A stretch of 64,000 nt of DNA from VFJQ01 sp044226525 (GCA_044226525.1 JBGAGV010000001.1:310001-374000), one strand, 5' to 3'; numbered from the stretch's first letter, positions 40,068-48,853 are shown. The notes: generated by a model from the letters alone, not told the origin. Program-made: numbers and translations.

Positions 40068-40688
40068 ATGCCGAAGGAGAAGAAGCCGAACCCCAACGCC
40101 GCGCTCGAAAAAATCGTTGCCGACATTCGCGCCTGCACCCTGTGCCCCCGAATGCATCGCCCCGGAGTGAGCGGCGGAGCCGTCGTCAGCCGCGTGATCA
40201 GCGTCGGGCAGGCTCCGGGGAGCAAGGAGCCGATCGTGGGACGTCCGTTCGCATGGACAGCGGGGAAGACTCTCTTCCGCTGGTTCACCGAAGCGTGCGG
40301 ATGGAGCGAGGACGATTTTCGGCGAAATGTCTATATGGCTGCCGTCTGCCGCTGCTTCCCCGGCAAGACGAACACCGGCGGTGATCGCGTGCCCGCCCCC
40401 GACGAAATCGAGCGCTGCCGCACCTGGCTCGATGCCGAGATCGATCTGCTCCAGCCCCAGCTCGTCATCCCCATCGGCAAACTCGCTATCCAACAGTTTC
40501 TCCCCGCTGCTCCGCTGAGCGACGTAATCGGCGGTTCCTTCCCCGTCACCCGGGGCGGCGTGACCTTCGATCTCATCCCGCTCCCGCATCCAAGCGGCGC
40601 GAGTCCCTGGCACCGGATGGAACCCGGGAAGACGCTCCTCCAGCGAGCCCTGCGAAAGATCGTGCAGCACCCCGCCTGGCCGAAGTAA
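40068..40688 (+). CDS. Uracil-DNA glycosylase superfamily protein
   Basis: 206 residues from ATG 40068, with GGGGAAGG 8 bp upstream. Motif A is G47-Q-A-P-G51 and the C-terminal motif is H174-P-S-G177, as in family 4/5 glycosylases that excise uracil from DNA. Cysteines C23-x2-C26, C94-x-C96 and C117 are placed like the 4Fe-4S ligands of family 4, but the third is part of a CRC doublet and the spacing to the last is longer than usual, so the cluster is likely but not proven. The order fmt-udg fits a housekeeping operon. Confidence 0.85.
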   Translation: MPKEKKPNPNAALEKIVADIRACTLCPRMHRPGVSGGAVVSRVISVGQAPGSKEPIVGRPFAWTAGKTLFRWFTEACGWSEDDFRRNVYMAAVCRCFPGKTNTGGDRVPAPDEIERCRTWLDAEIDLLQPQLVIPIGKLAIQQFLPAAPLSDVIGGSFPVTRGGVTFDLIPLPHPSGASPWHRMEPGKTLLQRALRKIVQHPAWPK

Positions 40689-40810
40689 CGCGAGCCCATC
40701 CCAGCTCAGCTTACCGGCCAAAATGCCACCCTCACCTTCCCGGTTGACATGGCCGGACTTTGCTGTCCCTTGCCCGCCCTCAAAAACCGAATTTTTTAGC
40801 CCACACTGCC

Positions 40811-41032
40811 ATGGCCTCGAACAATCTCGCTACCACGCTCGAACAGGAGAAACTCACCTCCAATCAACTCGCCGCGAACTGCCACCTGGCCAAGTGCACG
40901 GTGAAATCGGTCGTGATGAACAAGCGCACGCCCGCTCCGAGCACGCAGGAAGTGCTGGTCAAGACGCTCAATCGTCTGACCAAGAAGAGCTTCTCGGTCG
41001 CCGAAATCTTCCCGGCGAAGAAGCGCTACTAA
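40811..41032 (+). CDS. Small XRE-like DNA-binding protein
   Basis: 73 residues (MASNNLATTLEQEKLTSNQL...). The pattern LTSNQLAANCHLAKCTVKSV is a helix-turn-helix of the Cro/XRE sort, followed by TPAPSTQEVLVKTLNRLTKK, which matches the fourth and fifth helices of such domains. It is only the DNA-binding domain, so it may act as a small regulator or a nucleoid-type factor. The start at 40811 lacks a clear ribosome-binding site. A weak hairpin (ACCGC-CTTTC-GCGGT, 41033-41047) follows the stop. Confidence 0.72.
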   Translation: MASNNLATTLEQEKLTSNQLAANCHLAKCTVKSVVMNKRTPAPSTQEVLVKTLNRLTKKSFSVAEIFPAKKRY

Positions 41033-41213
41033 ACCGCCTTTCGCGGTAGGAAAGCTGTCGTTGCGGCGCTCTGCGCCGTTTGAATCGAGCGAAAAGCAAC
41101 GCCGAGCGGTGTTGCTCCGAGGAAATTCTGCGTCTTTGCGCTGAACCGCCGCGTTCTCGGGTCGGCTGCGTTCAACGCAAAGAACGCAAAGATAAAGTTT
41201 TCGGTTTCCCCTT
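41033..41213. other. Gene-free gap with hairpins and an inverted repeat
   Basis: Contains CGGCGC-TCT-GCGCCG (41064-41078, then TTT), a terminator-like hairpin for the gene on the left, and an imperfect inverted repeat (12 of 13 bp) between 41133-41145 and 41171-41183 built on the CTTTGCG/CGCAAAG word, which is repeated again at 41184-41190. Confidence 0.45.
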
Positions 41214-41699
41214 TTAAAGGTCGGCGAGCCGGCCAGACTGACGTGTGGGAGGGTTCACCACCACCACGGTGCCGGTTTCCGCAATCCGGCGGGGGATGCG
41301 CAGGGTGACCTGATCGTAGCGGACGACGAGGGTCTTGCCTTCGTCGTGAAGGAGTTCCACCCGGGTGCCCCGGGGCAGTTGCACCCAACCATAGTCACGC
41401 CCGTCTCGGGAGGCCCGGACGCGGACCTCGGGAAGACGATCGGTCTGGTAGCGGACGGGGACCGCTACAGAGGCGGAATCGCGAACCGGAGCGGTTGTGG
41501 GGGTGTAAGAAAGCGACTCCGCCGGGGATTGGGAGGCCCGGCGAAGCGTGGGGGGCACGGCGGGAACAGCCGCTTCAGGCGCATGCACCAACGCTCTGAG
41601 GGATGCTCTCGGGGAAGAGAAATCGATGCTCGGCAAAACGGCGGCGAGCAGGGCGCTGAGAAGAGCTGCGCTGATAAAGTAAGGTAACCGTCGTTTCAT
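41214..41699 (-). CDS. Secreted or membrane-anchored small protein
   Basis: 161 residues. The N-terminus MKRRLPYFISAALLSALLAA is a signal peptide or anchor. A Pro/Ala/Ser-rich linker (~30-90) leads to a beta-rich C-terminal part (VRASRDGRDYGWVQLPRGTRVELLHDEG, then KTLVVRYDQVTLRIPRRIAE) that looks like a small SH3-like barrel; such domains bind cell wall or partner proteins. No precise family recognised. It stands alone, facing the XRE-like gene. Confidence 0.7.
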   Translation of the reverse strand: MKRRLPYFISAALLSALLAAVLPSIDFSSPRASLRALVHAPEAAVPAVPPTLRRASQSPAESLSYTPTTAPVRDSASVAVPVRYQTDRLPEVRVRASRDGRDYGWVQLPRGTRVELLHDEGKTLVVRYDQVTLRIPRRIAETGTVVVVNPPTRQSGRLADL

Positions 41700-41797
41700 A
41701 GGCGAGAATACCCCACCGGAGTTTACGAGTCCAGTGAAAAGATAAATGAATTTTCAAGGCGTGTTTTTTGGCCGTCCCTTAATGGCAATCCCGGGCG

Positions 41798-43030
41798 CTA
41801 ACCGGCGCGCTGTGCGCAGAACCACAGCATGCGCGGCAGATGGAACGGCCCCTTGAACAGGTTCCCCTTGGCTCGCTGCGACAGGCTCCCGTCGCGGTGC
41901 AGCCAGCCGAACCATTCGCCGTGCTCGGGATCGGGGAAGTGCGCGAAGCTCCAGTCGTGCACGAGCCGGTGCATATCAGCATAACGCGCGTCACCCGTGA
42001 GCTGATGCGCCAGTAGCGTCGCGATGATGGCTTCGCAGTGCGGCCACCAGAATTTCATGTCGTGCCAATACTCCTGCACCGGGAGCCCACGCACGTCGGT
42101 GAAATACCGGATGCCGCCAAATTCCGTGTCCCACCCGCGCTGCCACATCCAGTCGAGAATCGTCGCGCCGAGTTCGATGAGCCGGCGATCCTGCCGCCAC
42201 GCGCCCTCACGCATGATGAACCACGCGCACTCGATGCCGTGTCCGGGATTGAGCGTGCGTCCGTCGAGATGGTCGATGAACGCGCCATCCGGCCCGACTG
42301 CTTCCATGATGGCCTCCAGTTCCGGCTTCACGAAGTCTCGCGCGATCTCCGCGATGAAAGCGTCGATCCACTCGGTGCAAGTTCGGCCGCTCACCGTCAC
42401 GTCGCCAAGATTGTCCCGGAGGTCCTGTGCGGTCACGATCCCGATCATGAATGCCGCGAGCCCTTTCATCGGTCGCGTCGGCTCGAACTTCGGCAGCATC
42501 GCCCCCGGCTCGAACGAAACGCGCAGATAAGTTGCGAACGTCTTCATCGCGGCATCCGCCTCGCGCTCCTTCCCCGTCGCCTTCGCTACCGCCGCAAAAG
42601 CGATCGCCGTGAACGCCTCGCTGAACACATACCGCCGCATCCGCAGCGGCCTCCCGTCGCGCGTGATGCTGAAATACATTTTCCCCTCCGGCGCGAAGCA
42701 GTGTTTCCGCAAAAAATCGACGCACGACAACGCCGCCGCCAGCCACTCCGCGCGCCGGTCCAGCGTGTTGTGCAGCGTTGCAAACATCCACGCCGCGCGC
42801 CCCTGAAACCACACGCTCTTGTCCGAATCCAGCAAGCTCCCGTCACGGTCGAGGGCCGTGAGCATTCCGCCATGTTCCCGATCCAGCCCATGCCGCAGCC
42901 AGAATGGAATCACGTCGTCCAGCAGCGCGGTGCGGTAAAACGCCGCGAGTTGGGCGCGGCTGTCGGGGTGAAGCAGAGGAGGGGACAAATTCAAGCTCCT
43001 CAGTGGCACGCCCTCCGCGCCTTTTTCCAA
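41798..43030 (-). CDS. AGE family (N-acylglucosamine 2-epimerase-like) epimerase/isomerase
   Basis: 410 residues folding as the alpha6/alpha6 barrel of the AGE superfamily. Family marks are VWFQGRAAW (73-81), the catalytic N261-P-G-H264-G-I-E267, and W329-P-H331-C-E. Members interconvert ManNAc/GlcNAc, epimerise cellobiose, or isomerise mannose; this one cannot be narrowed by sequence alone. The only upstream starts are TTG (43030), GTG, or a TTG preceded by GAGGAG giving LNLSPPLL; the last has the best ribosome-binding site. It begins 8 bp after the eutC stop, so it belongs to the eut operon by position, which is unexpected. A NanA-like aldolase lies 4 kb away. Confidence 0.88.
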   Translation of the reverse strand: MEKGAEGVPLRSLNLSPPLLHPDSRAQLAAFYRTALLDDVIPFWLRHGLDREHGGMLTALDRDGSLLDSDKSVWFQGRAAWMFATLHNTLDRRAEWLAAALSCVDFLRKHCFAPEGKMYFSITRDGRPLRMRRYVFSEAFTAIAFAAVAKATGKEREADAAMKTFATYLRVSFEPGAMLPKFEPTRPMKGLAAFMIGIVTAQDLRDNLGDVTVSGRTCTEWIDAFIAEIARDFVKPELEAIMEAVGPDGAFIDHLDGRTLNPGHGIECAWFIMREGAWRQDRRLIELGATILDWMWQRGWDTEFGGIRYFTDVRGLPVQEYWHDMKFWWPHCEAIIATLLAHQLTGDARYADMHRLVHDWSFAHFPDPEHGEWFGWLHRDGSLSQRAKGNLFKGPFHLPRMLWFCAQRAG

Positions 43031-43038
43031 GCCAAAAG

Positions 43039-43809
43039 CTACCCGATGAGCGGCGCGGCCGAGGTGGCCAGAGCTCCCGTTTCATCCTTCAGCCCCACGC
43101 CGCTGAGCCCGAGACGGCGGGATTCGCTCAGAAGGGCGAAGAGTTTCTGTGCGGCGTCAGCGGGGATGATTCCCCCGGGCCGGATATTGGAGAGGCAATT
43201 GCGGTCGGCGTCGGTTTTTCCCGGCGAGGGTGAATGAGTGAAGTAGGCTCCGAGGCTATCGGCGTTGCCAAGGCCAGGGCGTTCGCCCAGGAGCATGAGG
43301 CTGAGCCTCGCGACGAAGATGGCACCGATTTCATCCTGCGACGCGACGCGGGCGTGGCGGACGACGATGAGCGGAGCGAGGCGCCAGCCCGCCTCGAACA
43401 GCAGTGGAAGCAGCGCGGCCAGCAGCGGCTCGACCTGCCGGAGGGTGGCGAGGGTGGAGAGGCCGTCGGAAACGACAATGACGAGATCGCAGCCACGGTA
43501 AGCGGGGGCGTGAGAGGCGAGTCGCTCGTGCGCGGGGTGAGACAAGCGGCGTCCGGCATCGGGCCGGCGAAGGAAGTGCGCGCGGTCGGGCGCGGCGCTT
43601 TCCAGTGCGATGACTTCGGGGTGAAGCTGGCGGAGCGTGGCGGCGAATTCCTCGGCATCGAAAGGGGCGAGCACGGCATCGCGGGCGCGCGCGTGGGAGA
43701 GGCGGAAGTCGAGCACTTCACGCGTGGGCAGGCTGCCGCCGGCCCGGCCGAGGGCGATGCGCGCGGCGGTGTGCTGCCGGAGCGGATGCCAGGCGTCGGG
43801 GGAACTCAT
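43039..43809 (-). CDS. eutC: Ethanolamine ammonia-lyase small subunit
   Basis: 256 residues from ATG 43809, which overlaps the eutB stop (ATGA). The product is the light chain of adenosylcobalamin-dependent ethanolamine ammonia-lyase: TAARIALGRAGGSLPTREVL, LDFRLSHARARDAV, YRGCDLVIVVSDGLST, LIVVRHARVASQDEIG, LLGERPGLGNADSLGAYF and NIRPGGI are all family segments. It works with EutB to split ethanolamine into acetaldehyde and ammonia. It is shorter than the E. coli subunit (295) at the N-terminus, as in many non-enteric forms that lack the microcompartment-targeting leader. Confidence 0.95.
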   Translation of the reverse strand: MSSPDAWHPLRQHTAARIALGRAGGSLPTREVLDFRLSHARARDAVLAPFDAEEFAATLRQLHPEVIALESAAPDRAHFLRRPDAGRRLSHPAHERLASHAPAYRGCDLVIVVSDGLSTLATLRQVEPLLAALLPLLFEAGWRLAPLIVVRHARVASQDEIGAIFVARLSLMLLGERPGLGNADSLGAYFTHSPSPGKTDADRNCLSNIRPGGIIPADAAQKLFALLSESRRLGLSGVGLKDETGALATSAAPLIG

Positions 43810-45179
43810 ACGCGGGAGAGAAGACGATGTTGCGCGCTGATCGGGCGAAGGCGTCCGCCCTCGCCGGCGATGCGCATCTTCTCGAGCCACGCTTCGAACT
43901 CCGGCGCGGGCCGAAGGCCGAGGGCCTGCCGCAAATACTGCGCGTCGTGGAAGCTGGTGGACTGGTAGTTCAGCATGATGTCGTCGGCCCCGGGCACGCC
44001 CATGATGTAGTTGCACCCCGCCACGCCCAGCAGAGTGAGCAGCGTATCCATGTCGTCCTGATCCGCCTCGGCGTGATTGGTGTAACAAATATCGCAGCCC
44101 ATCGGGAGGCCGAGCAGTTTGCCGCAGAAGTGGTCTTCGAGACCGGCCCGGATGATTTGTTTGCCGTCGTAGAGATATTCCGGGCCGATGAAGCCGACGA
44201 CCGTATTCACGAGCAGAGGCGAAAACTCCCGTGCCACCGCATACGCGCGGGCTTCGAGCGTCTGCTGGTCGATGCCGTGATGTGCATTCGCCGAAAGGCA
44301 CGAGCCCTGGCCGGTTTCGAAATACATGACATTGCTTCCCAGCGTGCCGCGACCGAGCGACTGCGCGGCGTCGTGCGCCTCGCGAAGCAGGGCTAGGTCG
44401 ATGCCGAAGCTCTTGTTGGCGGCCTGCGTCCCGGCGATGCTTTGGAACACGAGGTCGAGCGGTTCCCTCGCTTCGATGCAGCGGAGCGACGTGGTCACGT
44501 GTGCGAGCACACAGCTCTGCGTGGGGATTTCGTATTCGCGAATGAGATCGTCGATGAGCCGCAGCAGCGCGGCGCAGGCCGCGGGTGAATCGGTGGCGGG
44601 ATTGATGCCGATGACCGCATCGCCGCACCCATAGAGCAGTCCGTCGAGAATCGAAGCGGCGATGCCGCGCGGATCGTCGGTGGGATGATTCGGCTGCAGC
44701 CGCACGCTGAGCCGTTTTTCGAGGCCCAGCGTATTGCGGAAGCGCGTCACCACGCGGACCTTCTGCGCCACGAGGATCAGGTCCTGGTTCGACATGATCT
44801 TGCTCACCGCGGCAACCATCTCCGGGGTGAGCCCGGGAGCGAGTTCGGTAAGTGCCGCCGTGTCCGTTTCGTAAGCGAGGAGCCACTCCCGAAACGCCCC
44901 GACCGTCAGCCCGCGCACCTTCGAAAAGGCGCGCAGGTCATGACGGCCGAGGATCAAAGCGGTAACTTCGTCTTCCTCCGGCGGGATGAGCGGTTCGTCG
45001 AGGAACGCCGCGAGCGGCACGTCGGCGAGCAGCATCTGCGCGGCGACGCGTTCTTCCGCGCTGGTGGCAGCAACTCCCGCGAGTTGATCGCCCGAGCGCA
45101 ATGGCGTCGCGCGGGCGAGGAGCGTCTTGAGGTCACGGAATTCGTGGGTGCTGCCTTCGAGGCGAAGCCGATATTTCAT
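43806..45179 (-). CDS. eutB: Ethanolamine ammonia-lyase large subunit
   Basis: 457 residues, close to the 453 of E. coli EutB. It carries the catalytic TIM barrel that binds ethanolamine and, with EutC, adenosylcobalamin. Visible family segments include LSVRLQPNHPTDDPRGIAAS, GCGDAVIGINPATDS, PTQSCVLAHVTTSL, LVFQSIAGTQAANKSFGID, YFETGQGSCLSANAHHG and CDICYTNHAEADQDDMD. It lies 12 bp after the permease and overlaps eutC by 4 bp. No eutA reactivase, eutE/eutG or shell gene occurs in the window. Confidence 0.96.
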   Translation of the reverse strand: MKYRLRLEGSTHEFRDLKTLLARATPLRSGDQLAGVAATSAEERVAAQMLLADVPLAAFLDEPLIPPEEDEVTALILGRHDLRAFSKVRGLTVGAFREWLLAYETDTAALTELAPGLTPEMVAAVSKIMSNQDLILVAQKVRVVTRFRNTLGLEKRLSVRLQPNHPTDDPRGIAASILDGLLYGCGDAVIGINPATDSPAACAALLRLIDDLIREYEIPTQSCVLAHVTTSLRCIEAREPLDLVFQSIAGTQAANKSFGIDLALLREAHDAAQSLGRGTLGSNVMYFETGQGSCLSANAHHGIDQQTLEARAYAVAREFSPLLVNTVVGFIGPEYLYDGKQIIRAGLEDHFCGKLLGLPMGCDICYTNHAEADQDDMDTLLTLLGVAGCNYIMGVPGADDIMLNYQSTSFHDAQYLRQALGLRPAPEFEAWLEKMRIAGEGGRLRPISAQHRLLSRV

Positions 45180-45191
45180 CGGCCGACAATC

Positions 45192-46727
45192 TTAGGCAGG
45201 TTCGCCCTCGAGGCCAGCCGCAGGTGCGGCCGGTGCGACGGGCGGATCAGCGACAATCACGGGCGGACCGGCGAACTTTTTCTTCACCCCGAGATGCCAT
45301 GCCGCGACGAGCAGGATGGTGGTGATGGCAGTGACCGGCAGCGCCTTTTCGTTCGGCGGCTGGATGCCGGCATAAATGACTGCGAGCACGCCGAGAATCG
45401 CGATGACCCCGATCGTCTTGTAAAGCGGTCCGCCCAGGTCGAACGGCCCCATTTTCGTCCACGATTTGCCGTAGGCAAAAATGCCCACTGCCGTCGGCAT
45501 CACGTAGCTGATATAAAGCATGATGACACACGCCACGGTGAGCGTCGTGTAGGCCGGAGCGTAGAGCGTCGAGGCGACGGCAAGGGCCGCACCGACCCAG
45601 ATCGCGGCGACTGGGACCTGCCACTGTGGCGATACCTGGCGCAGGAATTTGGGCAGCCCGCCGTCGCGTGCGAACGCGTAGGTCATGCGCGACGTCGAAG
45701 TAAGACACGCGAGCCCGCACAGGTAGTTGGCGACGACGATGCCGACCTTCAGCGGCACCTGCAACCAGGCCGGAATGACCTTTTCCATGAGCCAGAAGAA
45801 GACATTCGCGCCTTGGGCCGCCCCTTCCTTCACACTTGGCAGCGCGATGATGAACGAGGCCACCATGATGAAACCGAAAATGCCCGACAGATAGACGGAG
45901 CGCAGAATGCCTTTCGGTGCATTCGTCGCCGCATTGACGGTTTCTTCCGACGTGTGCGCCGAGGCGTCGAATCCAGTGATCGTATAGACCGGCCAGAGCA
46001 TGCCGAGCAACAGCACCATCGGCAGGCTCGAGCTCTGCGGCCACACTCCACCGCCTGCATCGCCGCTCAGGTTTTCGAGGCGGAAGAGCCGCCCGAAGTC
46101 ATGGGACGGCGCGAAGGCAAGCATTGCGATCGTCAGCACGATCGAGACGGCGAAGATGAGATAGCCGCTGAAGTCGGTCAGCATCGTGGTGACCTTGATG
46201 CCGAGGTGATTGAACAGCGCATGCGAGCCGGTGATGAGTGTCACGCCGATGACCTGGTGCACGACGGCCAGCTTCGTCGGATCGAGGCCGAAGAACGGCA
46301 GGATCAAATTGATGAAAAGCGTATACGCGCCGACGTTCACCGCCGCAGTCACGAAGATGAGCCCGAGCAGATTGAACCAGCCCGTGGCCCAGCCCCAGCC
46401 TTTGCCGCCGAGGATCGACGACCAGTGATAGAGCCCGCCCGCGGTGGGATACGCCGAGGCCACCTGCGCCATGGCCAGCGCGACGAGCAGGCTGAAGACT
46501 ACGCCGATCGGCCACACGATGCCCGCCGCCCCGCCACCTACCGCACTCGTGCCGAGTTGGAGCGAAGTGATGCCGCCGGCGAGGATGCAGATGATCGAGA
46601 ACGAGATGGCGAAGTTGCTGAAGCCGCTCATGCGCCGCTTCAGTTCCTGCGCGTAACCCATGCTCGCGAGGAGTTTCACGTCCGCCGAGACGTCGGCGTC
46701 GGATGTCGATGAATGCCCTGTGTTCAT
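45192..46727 (-). CDS. APC-superfamily amino acid / ethanolamine permease
   Basis: 511 residues with about 12 membrane helices of the amino acid-polyamine-organocation type. The first helix has FSNFAISFSIICILAGGITS, and GLYHWSSILGGKGWGWATGW and FDASAHTSEETVNAATNAPKG are signature segments of the fungal-type (GABA/choline-like) permease branch. The substrate is probably ethanolamine, because it heads the operon permease-eutB-eutC with a 12-bp gap; this is inference from context. It ends in a Pro/Ala-rich tail. The 193-bp leader upstream shows no riboswitch I could recognise. Confidence 0.9.
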   Translation of the reverse strand: MNTGHSSTSDADVSADVKLLASMGYAQELKRRMSGFSNFAISFSIICILAGGITSLQLGTSAVGGGAAGIVWPIGVVFSLLVALAMAQVASAYPTAGGLYHWSSILGGKGWGWATGWFNLLGLIFVTAAVNVGAYTLFINLILPFFGLDPTKLAVVHQVIGVTLITGSHALFNHLGIKVTTMLTDFSGYLIFAVSIVLTIAMLAFAPSHDFGRLFRLENLSGDAGGGVWPQSSSLPMVLLLGMLWPVYTITGFDASAHTSEETVNAATNAPKGILRSVYLSGIFGFIMVASFIIALPSVKEGAAQGANVFFWLMEKVIPAWLQVPLKVGIVVANYLCGLACLTSTSRMTYAFARDGGLPKFLRQVSPQWQVPVAAIWVGAALAVASTLYAPAYTTLTVACVIMLYISYVMPTAVGIFAYGKSWTKMGPFDLGGPLYKTIGVIAILGVLAVIYAGIQPPNEKALPVTAITTILLVAAWHLGVKKKFAGPPVIVADPPVAPAAPAAGLEGEPA

Positions 46728-46920
46728 GATGAAGCCCTGTGATTGTGTTGGCGCGGCGGATCAGCATGAAAGGTGCCGGTGCCTCACGTGAAACACCCGG
46801 CCTTCAGCAACGAATTGCGAGGGAGGATTTTGCATTCCCCGCGTGCGCCGCGCGCTTGCGCCCTGGCCTGCGCACGGAAAAACACGAGTGGTCAAAAGCG
46901 GCCGCTAGAAAGCTCCCCGT

Positions 46921-47841
46921 TCACTTCACCCACTCAAAAAAGCCCATCGCTTCCAGCTCCCCGCGCAGCTTCGCGGTCTGTTCAGGCGTCAGCGTCGCAT
47001 TCGGCAGGCGCGGAGGACCGACTTCGATGCCGAGCATCTGCATGGCGGCTTTGGTGGCGCCCATGTAGCCGTAGCTGGCGAAGAGTTTGATGAGGCGCAC
47101 GCCGCGGAATTGTTCTTCGCGCGCCGTGGCGAGATCGCCGGCGCGAAAGGCGCGCAGGAGTCGCTGGTAGATGGGCGCCGCGAAATTGAATCCGCTGCCG
47201 ACGGCGCCCTGCGCACCGAGCGCGAGGGCACCGAGGAATTGCTCATCGCAACCATACAGGATGTCCCATTTTCCGCCGTCAGCGTGCAGGAGAAATTGCA
47301 GCGCCATCAGGTCCGGGTTGGTGAACTTCATGCCGGCCAGAGTGGGAATCCGTGCGGGGGCCTGGGCGAGGAAGTCCGGCATCGATTGGTTCATGCCTGT
47401 GAGAGCCGGAATGTCGTAGTGATAGAAAGGCGTGCCCGGCGCGGCCGCGGCGATGTGTGCCATGGTGGAGACGAGCGTGTCGATATCGCGCGGCTTGAAA
47501 TACGAGGGCGCGACCGCGGCGATGGCGACCGCGCCGAGTTGTTCCGCCTGAATCGCCAGCTCGCGGGCATCCCCCAGACAATTCGCGCCCACGTGCACCA
47601 CGATTTTCATCGGTGTTCCTTTCGTCGCAGCAAACCACCGTTCTGCCAGCGTCCGGCGTTCGGCTGTCGTCAGCGAAGTGCTCTCTCCCGTGCTGCCATT
47701 GATGAAGACGGTTTCAATCCCCCGAGCCAGCAGGTATTCGACCTGGCGTTCGACCACGGCGAGATTCAGCGAGCCATCGGCGTGAAAAGGCGTGTGAGTG
47801 GCAGTGACGAGGCCGGCAAGGCGGGAAGAAGGGAAAGGCAT
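46921..47841 (-). CDS. DHDPS/N-acetylneuraminate lyase family aldolase
   Basis: 306 residues from ATG 47841; the longer frame adds a low-quality extension. Class I aldolase barrel: N48-G-S-T-G-E-S54 binds the keto-acid carboxylate, Y142 in FYHYDIPALTG is the catalytic tyrosine, and K172 in AGMKFTNPD is the Schiff-base lysine. YDIPALTG is the form typical of N-acetylneuraminate lyase (YNIPALSG) and not of DapA, so sialate cleavage to ManNAc and pyruvate is the best guess. It stands between the eut operon and the MFS/esterase genes. With the AGE epimerase it could form an amino-sugar pathway. Confidence 0.9.
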   Translation of the reverse strand: MPFPSSRLAGLVTATHTPFHADGSLNLAVVERQVEYLLARGIETVFINGSTGESTSLTTAERRTLAERWFAATKGTPMKIVVHVGANCLGDARELAIQAEQLGAVAIAAVAPSYFKPRDIDTLVSTMAHIAAAAPGTPFYHYDIPALTGMNQSMPDFLAQAPARIPTLAGMKFTNPDLMALQFLLHADGGKWDILYGCDEQFLGALALGAQGAVGSGFNFAAPIYQRLLRAFRAGDLATAREEQFRGVRLIKLFASYGYMGATKAAMQMLGIEVGPPRLPNATLTPEQTAKLRGELEAMGFFEWVK

Positions 47842-47940
47842 CGCGCCATGGTAAGCTCCACCCCCTCGAATCCAACCCGGCACTCGCGGTATTTTTTCCA
47901 GACCAATCGAGGGGTAGCTCCTTCTGGCCGAAAGCGCGTG

Positions 47941-48246
47941 TTACCCCTGCTTTTTCACGCCCGCTTCAAGTGCACGACAGAGGCTGTCGAGACGCCGCAG
48001 GTGTGCATTGTATTGACTGTGTGCGTCGTCACCGTGGGTTTCGCGCAACAGCCGATAGAGCCGCAGTTCGGGCTCCAGCCATCGCCCTCCTGCTACCGGA
48101 AGCCCGGCGGCGGTGAGCCGTCCTGAGGCAATCGACAGTAGCAGAGAAGAAAGCGTTTCCCTGCCATTCGCGAGGTCCGCCAATCCGCCGCCGACATACT
48201 CTCCGCCGGGCAGATGTGAATAACGGTCGGCTGCGGCGGAGCTCAT
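47941..48246 (-). CDS. Conserved small protein paired with a nucleotidyltransferase
   Basis: 101 residues, ATG 48246 overlapping the stop of the upstream nucleotidyltransferase gene (ATGA). Characteristic segments are HLPGGEYVGGGLADLANGRE, LLLSIASGRL, and PELRLYRLLRETHGDDAHSQ followed by YNAHLRRLDSLCRAL. Small proteins of this layout recur next to nucleotidyltransferase genes. Helical and cytoplasmic. The pair may be a toxin-antitoxin-like unit, but no HEPN RxxxxH motif is seen, so I do not assign that role. Confidence 0.72.
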   Translation of the reverse strand: MSSAAADRYSHLPGGEYVGGGLADLANGRETLSSLLLSIASGRLTAAGLPVAGGRWLEPELRLYRLLRETHGDDAHSQYNAHLRRLDSLCRALEAGVKKQG

Positions 48247-48764
48247 GTTTCGATGACAGAAGACACTCTCTCCGCGAACGCCAGCGGGTCAATCGCCGGG
48301 AAACGGATCAGTGAAGGTTGAATCGCCTGAAATAGCGCGGTGAGTTTCTCCGGCTCCACTAACCCCGCCGCCAGCATTTGTTGCACATCCCGTCGGTCGC
48401 GCTCGTGCCAGCGCTCGATTTTGGCCAGCGCCTGACTGTAGAAATCGTAATGGTAAAAGTCGATCGATCCGTGACGGGCGATGAAGATGCTGCGTTCGCG
48501 CCAGCCCGGAAGCGTGGGAATGAAGTCCGCCGGTGAAGCGAGTTCGATATTGATCTGAAGCTCTTCCTTCAACGCGGGCAGCGCTTCAAAAAAATCGGCA
48601 GGTTCTGGGTCGGCTCGCACATCGACATCGACAGTCATCTCGCGCCAGCCATGCAGCACCGCAGAAACTCCTCCGGTAAAATAGATGCAACCTTGCTGTT
48701 TCACCGCCGCGCCGAGCCGCTGCATCAACTGCTGAATGCGTGCGGCGTTGCTTTCTTGGCGCAT
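48243..48764 (-). CDS. DUF6036-type nucleotidyltransferase
   Basis: 173 residues from ATG 48764; the longer frame upstream reads into the MFS gene and is spurious. The nucleotidyltransferase core is YFTGGVSAVLHGWREMTVDV-DV, where GG, the later D-x-D pair and the following acidic residues make the metal site. The C-terminal half is helical (ALAKIERWHERDRRDVQQML). MNT-like proteins of this class often pair with a small partner, here the next gene with a 4-bp overlap. Function: nucleotide transfer to a protein or RNA, unproven. Confidence 0.8.
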   Translation of the reverse strand: MRQESNAARIQQLMQRLGAAVKQQGCIYFTGGVSAVLHGWREMTVDVDVRADPEPADFFEALPALKEELQINIELASPADFIPTLPGWRERSIFIARHGSIDFYHYDFYSQALAKIERWHERDRRDVQQMLAAGLVEPEKLTALFQAIQPSLIRFPAIDPLAFAERVSSVIET

Positions 48765-48853
48765 GGGATGGCGCGAGATTAGTGGCTGGTGAACCTCTCG
48801 TAAAGCCGCCGGCAGAGAGGATTCTAACGCGACGGTGAGAGGGAGGAACAAGG

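Noticed and set aside
43039..44886. Extended 615-codon frame of eutC
   Set aside because: The part upstream of ATG 43809 is eutB read in another frame; the ATGA overlap fixes the true start.
44685..46712. A 675-codon plus-strand frame opposite eutB and the permease
   Set aside because: Its product is Arg/Asp/His-rich with no family; the minus strand encodes the certain permease and eutB.
46728..46920. Cobalamin riboswitch before the eut operon
   Set aside because: I looked for the B12 box and the AAAAGGGAA core on the minus strand and found neither.
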